Shown piece after piece: positions 10,151 to 21,551 of a DNA stretch of 64,000 nt. Each line of letters starts with the position of its first letter. Position 1 is the stretch's first letter. A program made the translations under genes and the position numbers. The notes beneath the pieces are model-generated. The model was not told the DNA's origin. It saw only the letters and a program-made list of their open reading frames with translations, and ran no database searches. This DNA comes from Lactifluus volemus. Lineage: Eukaryota > Basidiomycota > Agaricomycetes > Russulales > Russulaceae. Where the stretch lies: NCBI GenBank assembly GCA_022376515.1, contig WTXI01000006.1:744001-808000 (forward strand). The letters are read 5' to 3'.

Positions 10151-13100
10151 GTGTTCAGTTGAGGCCGATGTGATTCCGGAAAATTAAGCTATATTTTCAG
10201 CTGTGTTCTATGTCGTACTGTCCTGTCCTGAACTTGAACTGCTTGTCGTTGTCTGGGTCTGGCTAACCTACGGTCTTTTCCGAGCCACAACAACGGTTTT
10301 CTCACGGATGTCCTGATCGAATCATCTACGTCCCCACGTAGGTTTCAGCACAGCCATGCTAAATCGAACAGTGAACGCCACTGCGCCGCAGTGGTGGTTT
10401 CTCTTGAGTCTGATAGGCACATACCAGTGTCCATATACAGGCTTGGCGTGCGGTGCTACTACTTGGATGTTCCGCAGCGACTGCGCCTGAGGCCATCGAC
10501 AGGTCACACCACGACTCGCGATTGCGACAGGGCTATGATTACAGTAGGAGATATGCCTACGTCTCAGCAACGAGTCGTGTTCCTGCCTAAACTTAAGCCA
10601 TCATGACGCGGCCCTCCGTCGCCAACCTAGACGTTACCACAGGTTACGTAGTTTCATCAAAAGTTCGGAAGGTCTGTCGGTGTTTGGACTGTAAGCAAGA
10701 CGTATAGCACACGTGTAATTTTATTAGATGAGTTTCGGGTTGCTGTGGCTGAACAAGTTTTCATGGCTTGTCGTTTGATGCCTATGGCCATTGAAGCCGA
10801 TCCAAGCGACGTGGACTTACGTTCATGAGTAACCCATGGGCAATATGCACGCGGGAAATGAACGTTAATGAACCATAGCCCGGATGGGGCAGATGGTATG
10901 GTTATAGTAATGCTTTCGTACAGTACACAGTATTCAGTATTGAGGGCACTAGTACTGAGTCTGAGTTGCGTCGCACCTGAGCTACTCCTAGTATTCTCTT
11001 TGCGTGGTATCCGATGAACGCGGCGGTCAGTATCATGATATGCTTGCGCGCGTAAATCAGGGCTGAAGCGTAAACGGATGGGTGACAGAAGCAGGGGCGA
11101 AGAAACGTGTTGGGAAGAAAAGAAAAAAAAAAACCACAGCAGCATGTTTCATTACACGAACACGCGCTAGCACCGACCAGGCAAGTGAGGTTTTGAGGGT
11201 CTTACAGCCACTGCAACAAATAAGTTACTAGTACAACCGGGCCCGCGGAGAAACACAAATAGGGCAATCATTACAGTACAGTAAGACAAATTTTCCAAGA
11301 GAAAATAACCGTAAACCAGCGGGTTGCCGGGGCCTCCCATTACGGAACGAGTACGTCCACATACGGGGTGCGTGCGTGCCACTTCGAGCTAAAACCGACG
11401 CGGCGGCGAGGGAGGCGGCTGAGCCGTAAGGCAAGGGTCCTCGGGTTTCGTGTGCATCACATCTAGGTGGTAGTTCGAAAGAGAAATCCAGGCACACAAA
11501 GAGATGGGAGACGAGAAGGGGGGTAGCCTAGTAGGGTTGCACGCAAGGGGAAACTAGAACTAGTTGGGATAATATACTATGATAGATAATAACCCCATTG
11601 GTGTCTGTACCACACTTTACGCCCAACGTCTTGTGTTGGGCTGGGGGCCCTTTCGTAGGAATCCCTGATCCGTCTTCTCCTATGACCCATTGACCCGGCG
11701 GTGGTTCCGGCCTGCCTCGGCTAAGGCACACATTCCCGTTGCGGCGATTTTCACATAAGGACAACCCTTTTTGCTGCCCTGTTCTTATAATATCGCTTAA
11801 AAGATAACGTCGTGAAAGCTGCACAAATCAGGAGAGGACAAGCCTGAAAGGGTGCACGGAGAAGGCGGAGATAGGGGGGGGAGGCATGGAGCCTAGCACA
11901 CGGTGACAAGAGAGGCGGTGATGGTGGTACAGTACACCGGGGAGCAGATGGGCGGAACAAGCTAGATTGCCGATGACGGCACAACAAGCGGTAGCGAGCA
12001 CTGTGGGAGGCGTGTCATAACGTACAGTTATATGAGCGCATGGTGGGAGCTGTCGGCGGAGGTGGAAATTTGGGCTATAATCATCACAGAAAGATAATTT
12101 GCTCGATAAGTGGGGAAAGTGAGGATGAGAGGTGCCAGAAGAGTCGCCAAGCGGGAGTAATGAGGTGCGCTTCAAGTTGACAACGTGGACAGATCGTGTC
12201 AACAGAGTGTCACCGTTACGGATGCAAGCACACGAGAACAGTGACCGGAATGATATAGTGTGCGTCCAATGGCAGGTCAACCGTCATCAAGAAAACAATC
12301 TCACCTGCTAATTTGACATAATTTGACATAATTACTAGTATTCTAATTAGCAGTGCGACTTGGACACGGCTCTTTGGTGTTTGGTGGACACATCGGGATG
12401 TCGAGAATAGGACGAAACTTGTGGGGGAATGGCCCTCACCGTGATACAGCCAATTGGCCTTACCTTCAGGATGAAATTTTTGTTTTCATATTATCATCTC
12501 CATGAGGAAGCCGTTATGGGTGAATTGAGCGTACCATACATCATCAGCCTGAGCACAAATCAGACAGAGACTGTCACGGCAAGACGTACGTTAAGGTTTT
12601 CGGACCGCAAGTGCCTGGTGAAAACATACAACATGTGACCCACACCCAACATATGGCGATGCCCCGTTCCTGCCTATCCCCATCACGGAACCGCATTTGC
12701 GGCACCCGAAAAGATTTCGTAGGGCAAGGGACATTAGGTCTCAGGAGGAAATAGACTTGTACTTTGCAGCCAGGTGGTACTACGATCCGGCGGTAGCCTC
12801 TCTACCGTGACACCGCTATGCGCTTCTCGCTGATACAACTTGTCTCTCATGTATCGGTTCCTACACCAAGGTTCCGACCCGATTTCCTGCTGCACATCAA
12901 CTGCCCATGCGGAGCCCTCGCCCCAACCGTCGGACATCATCGCCAACTGCCCGCTTTACGCCAAAGCTCGGCGCGACAACCTCCAACCGGTCGACCACCC
13001 TTAGCACAGCCCAGGGAGGCGAAGTCATGATACCCACTTCATCAAGTCTATCCGTGCCTGCATGCTCCCAAGACAAGTATGGGACCCAGGTCAACCCAAC

Positions 13101-13683
13101 TCGCAGGAGGAGGCAGAATAACTTGAACCACCCGTAGATTAGTGTACCCTCCACCGACTGTAGTACACATCAGATATATATATCCCCCAGCCACGAAATC
13201 GTCCAGTGTAACGTTACTCCCTCGTCTTCCCTCAGCCGCCTGTTCCAATCCCACTCACCCGGGACCACGTCTTTGTCTTAGCTACGTGTTGCGGGATATA
13301 AATGCAGATTTAAAAAACATACAACATCTCATCACCATAGACCCCTTCCGAGTCGAAGATAGATGACGATGGTCGAAACTTGAAGGCGATTTAGTGTAGA
13401 AGAAACTTTATGTAGCTAAGAGATTCAACTACAGCGAACAGCAACTTGAACATGCAATATATATATATGGTTAGTAAGGGCATGCCGAAGAATGGAACAT
13501 TTACAGAGGGGGGAAGTATACAGTGCGAGGGGAATTAGAGCAAGTGGTGAGCCTGGGGTGATGGGAGTGGTAGTGCTAGAGGACTATATACCCTGCATGT
13601 CATGAGGTTCGATTCCTTCATCCTGAGGAGGCTGAAAGAATTAGCGTCGTCGTTCGTTGTTTCGATACGATGAGGTCCCCCTT
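10151..13683. other. Gene-poor stretch, first copy of the ~6 kb duplication
   Basis: No supported coding gene. Short ORFs (for example 11828-12280 minus) have no family resemblance. Several blocks recur about 6 kb downstream: 10.37-10.64 kb with 16.61-16.87 kb, 11.15-11.64 with 17.09-17.60, 11.85-12.05 with 17.96-18.33. A block at 13.05-13.11 kb recurs at 16.14-16.19. An AT microsatellite lies at about 13458. Confidence 0.5.
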
Positions 13684-14180
13684 CTAATTTCCCCACAGGT
13701 TCACCCACTCTTCCATCATCTGTAGTTCCCAGGCCTTTCCTTGGACGAACGCGAGCGCACAGTCCGCTGCTACCTTAACAGATGTGCCATTGTCGAGAAT
13801 CCAGCCTACAACGAGATCACTGTCATAGATCTCGTACTGCTTCCGGTTGGGTTCAGGACCGCATTTCTGATGACATAGGTGTGTCTTGAGGCCTTCTACA
13901 CGGTGACCCCTCCACGGGCAACGTGAATAGGGGCAGAAGATCCAGAAAGGGAGATGAAACGAGAGCAGGTGGCGTTTGAGCTCCTGTCGGCGTCCACACG
14001 GCCTCTGGCATTCCGGACAGAGAAGTGGTTGCTGTGAGTTAGAGATGCAGAAAGCCTGTGGAACGATTGTAAGAAATGCATTCATAAATGAGAACTGCCC
14101 TACCTGCATCTGATGCGAGTTGTGGCTAGAGGAAGCCTCAGCGCTGGTCTGAATGTCCCAGATAAATGGCATGTCTTCTT
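10370..14180 (+). repeat. Diverged direct duplication, copy 1
   Basis: Blocks of matching sequence in the same order recur at 16.6-20.0 kb with offsets of 5.8-6.3 kb, and include the zinc-finger gene at 13684-14172. Matching words include CAACGAGTCGTGTT (about 10568 and 16793), TGTGCATCACATC with the following GGTGGTAGTTCG (about 11450 and 17440), and GGTGTCTGTA (about 11600 and 17580). Divergence is high with many indels, so the event is old. Edges were not resolved by eye. Confidence 0.6.
13684..14172 (-). CDS. C2H2-type zinc-finger protein, copy 1
   Basis: A short nuclear-type protein of unknown function with two C2H2-like fingers: LLCPECQRPCGRRQELKRH LLSFH, then FCPYSRCPWRGHRVEGLKTH LCHQKCGP. 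The second is a non-standard finger with extra cysteines. The conserved tail is YEIYDSDLVVGWILD and WELQMMEEWVNLWG. The reading frame is open throughout; a 51-nt in-frame intron (Q/GTAGGGCAG ... TCCACAG/A) probably separates a short N-terminal exon (MPFIWDIQTSAEASSSHN) from the finger exon. The start at 14172 is the first ATG; an upstream exon cannot be excluded. It is paralogous to the gene at 19480-20004, which has the same exon layout. Function could be DNA or RNA binding. Confidence 0.7.
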   Translation of the reverse strand: MPFIWDIQTSAEASSSHNSHQMQVGQFSFMNAFLTIVPQAFCISNSQQPLLCPECQRPCGRRQELKRHLLSFHLPFWIFCPYSRCPWRGHRVEGLKTHLCHQKCGPEPNRKQYEIYDSDLVVGWILDNGTSVKVAADCALAFVQGKAWELQMMEEWVNLWGN

Positions 14181-14289
14181 GTGAGGATGACTGAGGACCG
14201 TAATAGAGAGAATGGTGCAGGACGAGAATTCATATACCAGCCTTTTCAGTTGTTTTATATTGCGACCCGATCTAAAGTGAATCACCTGT

Positions 14290-15999
14290 TATGGCATCGC
14301 GAGACAGACCGACTAACCGTTCCCACAGACCGGACAGTGCGCTTATTCATGCCATAAAGGTTACAGAAGGCCATAGCTATAGGTAGCTCGTAGTTGTTCA
14401 TATAGGGAAACTGGGCTACGTATGGGCAACTAAGGTTGCACCCGCTTTTCTCTGATGTCAAAGAAGAACAGATGAGGCAGGCTGAAAGATAGGTGCAGAC
14501 AAGACCCGCGCCCGTTAGTCCTCTATTAGATTGTTGCTGGGTCAAGACGGATAATAGTACCGAGAGGGGAATGGTCTCATCGAGATTTGCGTTGTCGCGC
14601 GAAAATGCGGAATAGATCATGATTTACGTATACGTACAAGCTTAGGATAGGCGGTGCTATGGCGAGGAGTCCAGTGTGAGGACAGAGACCGGGAGCTTGG
14701 CAGGACATGCAGTCAGCGAAGGGAATAATTTTTTCTTAAGGCTATCGGATAGAGCGGGGAGCCAGTTGGGTGCGTAAATTGACAGCCAAGAGTTTTGGAA
14801 AACGTCAGGGGAGAGTCCCGTTCATGGACGACTTGAAGATTCCCAGTTCAAGTCGTCGATGTGGTGTACGTCGATGGCAGACACGAAGAACTGCGTCTTC
14901 TCTTCAATGCGGAAATGACATACCATGCAGTTGAGTTGCGTGGAGTCAGCCCCTCTGGCCGAGTGGTGCCATATCAACTTAAATAACGTTTTCGTGTGTT
15001 GTATCCTTCTGTTGGCCGCTCACCACCTTTCCATGCACTAACAGATAACGTCAGACGGAATTGTACGGTCAAAATTCAAGTTGGGAGAACAACCCAATGA
15101 GAATTGTGACGGCGCGACTGTACAACGAATGATGCATGATGTGCGGTACCGATCCGAGTTTGGGTCGAAGACTCGGAGTTCCAGAATAATTGATGCGGTG
15201 TCTTGCGTACTCTTGTTCAGATCTTATCTTGAGGTGATTCGACAAGTCTGTGACTGAGGGCATTGACCCTGTGATGACCATGTAAGCCTTGGATAACCGA
15301 GAAGGCGGCTCTTGGAGCGGCGTGCCAATTTGAATATGAATCAAGGGTTCACGTGGAAATCTGAGTGCATGACAAGACCCTCGGGCTTTTTTATTCCGAA
15401 TGATCAGAACTCTTTCCCCGGAATCCACAAGGGACCGATTCGGACATGGCTAGCCAGGTTTGGATTGAGGTTGACTTGGACGTAGTATACCGACATCGTG
15501 GTTTACCTTTCAGTCCATCCACAAATAGTTACTAGAACCTGCCTAGTAGAAGATTTTCTAGAGGAAAGGAATCGAAAATTTCGGCATTAGACTTGTTCGG
15601 ACAGAAGACTGATATCGGATATACTAGTAGCTGAAAGGGGGATCTAGATTGCTACTGAAGATCCAATTTACTCCCATCAGTGAAGAAATTTCAGTCAATT
15701 CAATTGAACAGGGTGAGACATACGTGTTACTTTTTCACACATGATCGTCAACAGGCACATGAACTTTGAACTTGAAACAGCTCTGCATACAGATGTCGTT
15801 AATTAATCTGGGTTGCTCAATACAGCACTTGAAGTGATGTAACTTTCATGCAACGTCGAAAGTGACAATCCTCGTCTCAATCATGATCACGATGACACAG
15901 GAGAGAAACTTCGGTTTACATACTAACCCGTTATCCCCGATATGTGGTTTGTTATTTTGTCACATACGGACTGAAAAATATACAGGGAACGAAAGCAAA
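14290..15999. other. Gene-free spacer between duplication copies
   Basis: About 1.7 kb. ORFs at 14282-14620 (-) and 15069-15428 (-) show no known motif or paralogue in the window. A poly-A run lies at about 15998. No gene is called. Confidence 0.4.
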
Positions 16000-16599
16000 A
16001 AAAAAAAGGTGCATGAGGACTTTGGGAGACCCCGGGCCGGAGACACGTCTCCGGGACGTGCATAGGCGTCTAACAAAGGCGAACAACACTCCCGCCGACC
16101 TAGGCACTTCCCAAGGAGGGTCCGCTTCCTTAACGTGTGCATGCGCCCGAGACAAGTATGGGATCCAGGACAGCCTATTCCCCCACCTAGTACAACACCC
16201 CTCTAGTAGGCATATGCCTCGCCTCTTATGGCGCTCCGCTCCACCCCGTCTAGTATACCTGATTCATGCCACTGCACAGCCCACCACGCCTCCTTCGCTC
16301 CTGTAGATATAGAGACTGTGTCTTCGTCGTAAATTTTTGTGGAATAAAAATGCTGACTCAAAAAAAAAAAAATGAGGCGAACGGAACATTAGTTTTCTGA
16401 TTACCCCTGATTTCTCTCACGAAATGTCTTCTGACAGAATTTTCCTCCCCTGGTAATCTGGGGCATGCATGCGTCCACGCCAGCATTAATCGACCGATCT
16501 GACCCGTATCCATCTCCGTGGTGACCTTCACTCAGGCTGACGCCCTTGCAACAGATGGAACCTATGCAGTGACAGTCTGATACAGTACGGCACTACAGT

Positions 16600-19500
16600 G
16601 ATACCATATCGAACAGTAAACGACCGCTGGCACTCCCCTGAGCTCCATAGACACGACGTAATGATATTTGTTCAGAAGAGGACTCCGACTCGAGTCCTCT
16701 TTCTGAAAAAATATCATCGGAGAATGCCATTGCTGACTGGGAGAAGCCCCACACAACAACTTCATCCGAGAATATATGCTTACACCTCACCAACGAGTCG
16801 TGTTTCAGCGTAATATACACCATGCGCCCTTCTCACACCAACATAGATGTTGCCACAGCGCATGTGAAGAACTTGCAGGCTAAAAGTAGATTATCTCCGT
16901 CCATCAATCACGCTGTGCTGTGTCACACATAAGCAGTTTAAACCCATCGCCAATCCAAACAACCTAGACTTACAAGACGCGTAACTGGATGTGGGGGAGA
17001 AATTGAAGCATGGGGGGAAATTTGCGTTGGCTGGATTAAAAGAAGAGAGACAGGCTCCGAGTTGCGGCAGCAGGACGTTTCGTGACACGATCACGGACTA
17101 GCACTGACCAGCCTGACCTTCAATAATCATTGAAGTTTCGAGCGTCTTAGCCCATTGCCACTGCAACAAAGATACCAGGACCCTGCGGAAATCATGCGCC
17201 CGTTTGAGGAGAGTTGGACAAGGTGAGGACTCTAAACCCGGTTTCAGGCTGAGTTTCTCAGCGCCCACTCCGTTAAAAAGCGTCAATCCTGCTGGGGCAA
17301 TGTCCAAATAATCAGAACCAACGGGTTTCCGGGGATTGAACATAACGCCGACATGACGCCGATGGAGACCCCGTCGCCAAGTGTTGTATTGTATTGTTCA
17401 ATGGCAGTGTCGTAGTCGAAGATAGGGGTTCCTGGGTTTTGTGTGCATCACATCGTGTAGGTGGTAGTTCGGAAGAGAAATCCAGGCACGTGAAGAGTGG
17501 TCGGGGGTTGGCTAGCGAGTGAATGGAGGTGACAACTGTGGGTGGGAGGCTGGGAGCGAGGTAGGCAAATACCCCAATCGGTGTCTGTAGCGTATTCAAA
17601 AATTTAACGTCCAAGATGGGCCCTGATGACCACTCCCCGTTCCTCTCCTCTGATTCTGCGGCCCCTGGCTGTTCGTTAGAATATTGATCCCCCTTAGGGC
17701 TGCCCATGGCATATTGACGGCCCTTTTTTCTCCTATTCTTACTATTTTGCTTCTGATAGATGTATGTATACAGAGAGGTGTGAGATGGGGGAGCCTGAGG
17801 GAAGTACCGAAGCCTCAGAAGTTAAGCGCACGTGCAGCAGAAGCACAGACAGAAGTACGTGCAGAGCGGAAAAGCGAGACTAGGCCAATGAGACGGTTGA
17901 GAAGCCCACAGGAAGTAGGAGAGGGTGTGTCTGATGGAGCGCACGGGGGAGACAGACGGAAATGAGGGGACCGGTGAGATGGCATGGCAGTATATGGGTT
18001 TATCGACTCACATCACATCACAGTGACAAGAGGGGTGGTGACCATATCAGTCTGGTCTAAAGTGTATTAGGAGAGTGAAGGGGTTGACATGCATCACCAG
18101 AAATGGTCCACGTACCTAGAGCCCATGTGCCTTGTGCCACGAGCAATAACCTTCTCATAGCAGCGCACATAGGACAGTACATCGCCGCAGTGTCTTTGTC
18201 CGTGCACATGACCGGAGAGTACATAGGAACGGAGCGAAGGGCCAGACAAGCAATGGAAGCGCAGCCTCAAGCTGCTGTGTGCAGTGTAGGAAGCGCGCCA
18301 TGGCATAACGTACAGTATGCTACTCCGCATGTTGGTATCCGTTCATTTACCGCGGAGCTGGGGAAAAGGCCTATAAACAGGGTACTCTCTCTAGCTGGAT
18401 ATGCAACATGGGTAGCATCAGTAAGTTCGTCAGCGACTGCAAAATAATAGTCATTAAGATCAGCTGACGGTCTTCCGGTCATCCTGAATGGAATAGGATA
18501 ATTGGGGTATGAGGTATTGTCGGCGGAAGTAATGGACCGATGAAACGTGTTGACTTTTCGCAGCCAAACTCGTCAAATTGTCCGTGCTTGCAATAGAAAA
18601 CAACCTGTGTACCGGTCCCTGTCCAGGACTGGGATTTTTCTCGGAATGGGGCTGGAAAAGACATAGGGCCGGTGGGTTCGAATGATCGGAAAGTTGAGCG
18701 GCTAACGGAGGTGTTTAAGCTGCCATAGATCTACGATGGGCCCGTGGGACTGAACAAAGACGGGTTGAACGGCAACTGGATTCCGACAGAGGGGATGCGC
18801 CGTTCGTCAGCAATGTGATATGGAACACAAGCGTTATGAACATGTGACTCCCGCGCTCTGAACCGCTTGACATGCCAAATACGAACTGAAACACGTGCAC
18901 GACCTGTAGGATGTTGATAACTTTTGGGCCACTGAGAAAGCAATGGGCATAGCATAGTTGGTTTCACCAACAGGGCAGAAGCGGGTCCCCCCGCGTTCAC
19001 GGTTTCAGCTGGAAGCGCCTGGTGAGATTGCGACATGCAAGTAACATACCATCATGATATGTCAACGCCATAAACCCATTTGGAGATAGATGGCGAAGAT
19101 CGCAGGTGACTTCGAAGAGACCTGAGACGCTTTATGACGCGCGCACTCGATTTCCGCGTGTACAGCGGCCGCACAGGCCCATATTCACAACATGGAGATC
19201 CATCCCCACAATAACATCGGTTACGAGGTTCAATTGTCGAGTAACCGGAAACTGGTATATATAACAGGTAAATCGGGTAAATCAGTAAGAAATGAATCAG
19301 GGATAGAAACATGGAACATCAACTAAAGGGGAGGGCTCAGAGTGAAGGACATAAGACGAGGTGGGGAAACGGGGATGATGTAGTAGAGGGCCAGGACTAA
19401 GTGCGCATTCCATGAGGTCTCATTGAACTGACAATAAAATTAGCCTTATTCGTTGCTTTGACGTGACGAACTTACCCCTCTAATGGCCCCAGAGATTTTC

Positions 19501-20010
19501 CCACTCTTCAGTCATCTGTAGTTCCCAGGCTCTTTGTCGGACAAAATCAAGTGCATAATCCGCCGCTATCTCAACAGATGCGTCACCGTCGAGGATCCAG
19601 CCTGCAACGAGATCGCTGTCATAGATCTCGTACTGCCTCCGATTGGGTTCAGGACCGCATTGCTGATGATCCAAGTGTGTTCTTAGATCCTCTACGCGGT
19701 GACCCCTCCACGGGCAACGAAATAAGGGCAGAAGATCCAGAAAGGAAGATGAAACGAGAATAGGTGACGTTTCAGTTCCTGTCGGCGCCCACACCGTCTC
19801 TGGCATACCGGACAGACGAATGGTGCTAGCTGGGGGATGCAGGTCGCCCGGGGAGAAGCGTGTGGAAGGACGTGTGTAGGACGTAAGAATACAAACAACA
19901 GTGTCACGGAGACTTGTGCTTACCTGAACCTGATGGGAGCTGTGGATAAACGAAGCCTCAGAGGTGGAAGAAGCTTCCTCATTAAACTGCATAGCTTCTT
20001 GCAAGGTAAG
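16600..20010 (+). repeat. Diverged direct duplication, copy 2
   Basis: Counterpart of 10.37-14.18 kb, in direct orientation. Besides the zinc-finger gene, non-coding blocks are kept, such as CACAGTGACAAGAGGGG near 18020 (CACGGTGACAAGAGAGG near 11900) and CATAACGTACAGT at about 18305 (also about 12017). Separately, a short block at 16.14-16.19 kb (GACAAGTATGGGATCCAGG) resembles 13.07-13.10 kb and breaks the simple offset, so it may be a dispersed element. Confidence 0.6.
19480..20004 (-). pseudogene. C2H2 zinc-finger protein, copy 2, frameshifted
   Basis: Paralogue of the gene at 13684-14172. The first finger (FVCPVCQRRCGRRQELKRH) and the stretch to IFCPYF read in one frame; the rest (RCPWRGHRVEDLRTHLDHQ, YEIYDSDLVAGWILD, WELQMTEEWENLWGH) reads in another. 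Aligned with copy 1, one base is missing between FCPY and RCPW at about 19718-19726. The N-terminal exon (MQEAMQFNEEASSTSEA) and the intron position are kept. Similarity at protein level through the tail suggests selection for some time after duplication. Given the many one-base losses elsewhere in this window, the shift may be a sequencing error and the gene functional. Confidence 0.6.
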
Positions 20011-21551
20011 GCCGAGTAAAACGCAAAAAAATGTGCGGGACGATGGTTCATTATGCCAGCCATTTCGCTTTCTCTTATACCTAATCTATGGTGCCAGAAG
20101 ATACCACCAAGAGGTGCTGTTAAATGACAGTGTAAGAACGTTGAATGCCTCGTGGGAACGAGGGCGTTAAGGACTGGGAATAGGGACACATGGGTGGTGA
20201 ACGCCGTGACCATGAAAAAATAAACACCGTCTGGCACGGGTGCCAGGTAGTCTGCATTACCCAATGGAGGGGAGCGGAGCTGTTCATTTGTGAAGTTATA
20301 TGATTCGGGAGGGAGTCGTTGGACAACGGAAGTCTCCAGCTTGTCATTTTGCTAATTGGCCCCGGCGCGGAGATGAATATTAAGAGGCGGTGCTTCGTCT
20401 GATGTCGCATGTCGGAAAGCCTTCCCATTCTCTGTGAATGTCTCGATCAAATTGGCCTATATTGCCGTTGATTGTCGATCAATGAATGGTTTATAATTGT
20501 GGGAAATGGCACAGCGTCTTAGAAGGCGTACGGAAGAAACGTAGCTCTAACTAGATTTGACAAGGTTTCAACAACACGGTGACGAAATGGTGAAAAAAAC
20601 CGTTCACATGTGATGGGTTCTCATCTCAAAACACACTGTAAATTTTTCTGACACTGTCACATCCCCTATTTGACTTTCCAGGCCCAGCGCATCTGTTATA
20701 CTGGCACACAATTAAATCAATCCGATCACCGCGTGTTCTACGATAGAAAGCATGCAACCCAAAAAAATATATGGGAACGCCAGAGTCAAGTCGAAAAGAG
20801 GCTTGTCGCGAAATAGAACTGTAGTTTCAGAACGAGGAGGCAAGGCAATATGTTTGAAGCGGGAAGGCAGAAACAGAGGTCGTCGCGTCGCGAAGGAAGA
20901 GCGAAGGAGCATACGGAGAATGGAGGCTGAGAGGATCTTGGACAGCACATCGTCTTGTCAAGGAGCTTGCTTAGGCAGTGACAACTTGATCAGAAATTTC
21001 ACGCGCACGCCAATCGCACGGACGCGTCCATTTTGACATTGACGCCGCTGAGCGGAGATTTTCGAAAGTTCACCCTGCCTGAGAATTTATCAGTAGGGAT
21101 CTATACCTTTCCCAGATTGAGGATCGATCGCCTCATCCGGGAGCAGCTCCCTGTGTTCACGTAGGCACATTCGAAGCCTTCTAAGCGCCGAACGGCGGAA
21201 TTCTGGCAGCTTTGAGAACATGGCGCATTGAAAAGATTGGGAATCCCACGACCATACTAGTAACATCACCCGAATCGGTAGGAGATGAACGGAACTCGGG
21301 GGGCTCGGCGTTGCAGCATGGTGCATGATAAACCGGCACCTCTGGTCAACCCTCTGGGACTAGAACGGACTTGGGAGAACGTCTATCAGCATTCTCGGCT
21401 CATTCGATTGCCGGTTCTTCCGACGTTTGACGGAAAAACTTCCACCCATACCAGCTTATGAGTGCCTCGCGTCTAATTCCATGAATTCAGCCAGGACGGG
21501 TTCTTTTGTCACTTGCCTAATCTACTACGTGTATTTTATCCCCTCTGTGCC
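20005..21551. other. Spacer with two weak minus-strand ORF candidates
   Basis: About 1.5 kb downstream of PUS7. Minus ORF 21326-21090 (about 78 codons) contains FRRSALRRLRMCLREHREL, a basic helical stretch, and could splice from 21095 into about 21060-20985. Minus ORF 20948-20712 has a basic N-terminus and a hydrophobic end but no ATG at its start. Neither matches a family I recognise; both are left as candidates only. Confidence 0.25.

Noticed and set aside
13595..13625. tRNA-like B box (GGTTCGATTCC)
   Set aside because: The T-stem is imperfect and no A box, anticodon arm or acceptor stem could be paired upstream.
20712..20948. Possible small mitochondrial protein (basic start, hydrophobic end)
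   Set aside because: The open frame has no ATG at its start and no recognised homologue; kept only as a note in the spacer entry.
10150..21500. Transposon or retroelement as the cause of the gene-poor island
   Set aside because: No transposase, reverse transcriptase, integrase, long terminal repeat or terminal inverted repeat was recognised; the repeats are one diverged direct duplication.
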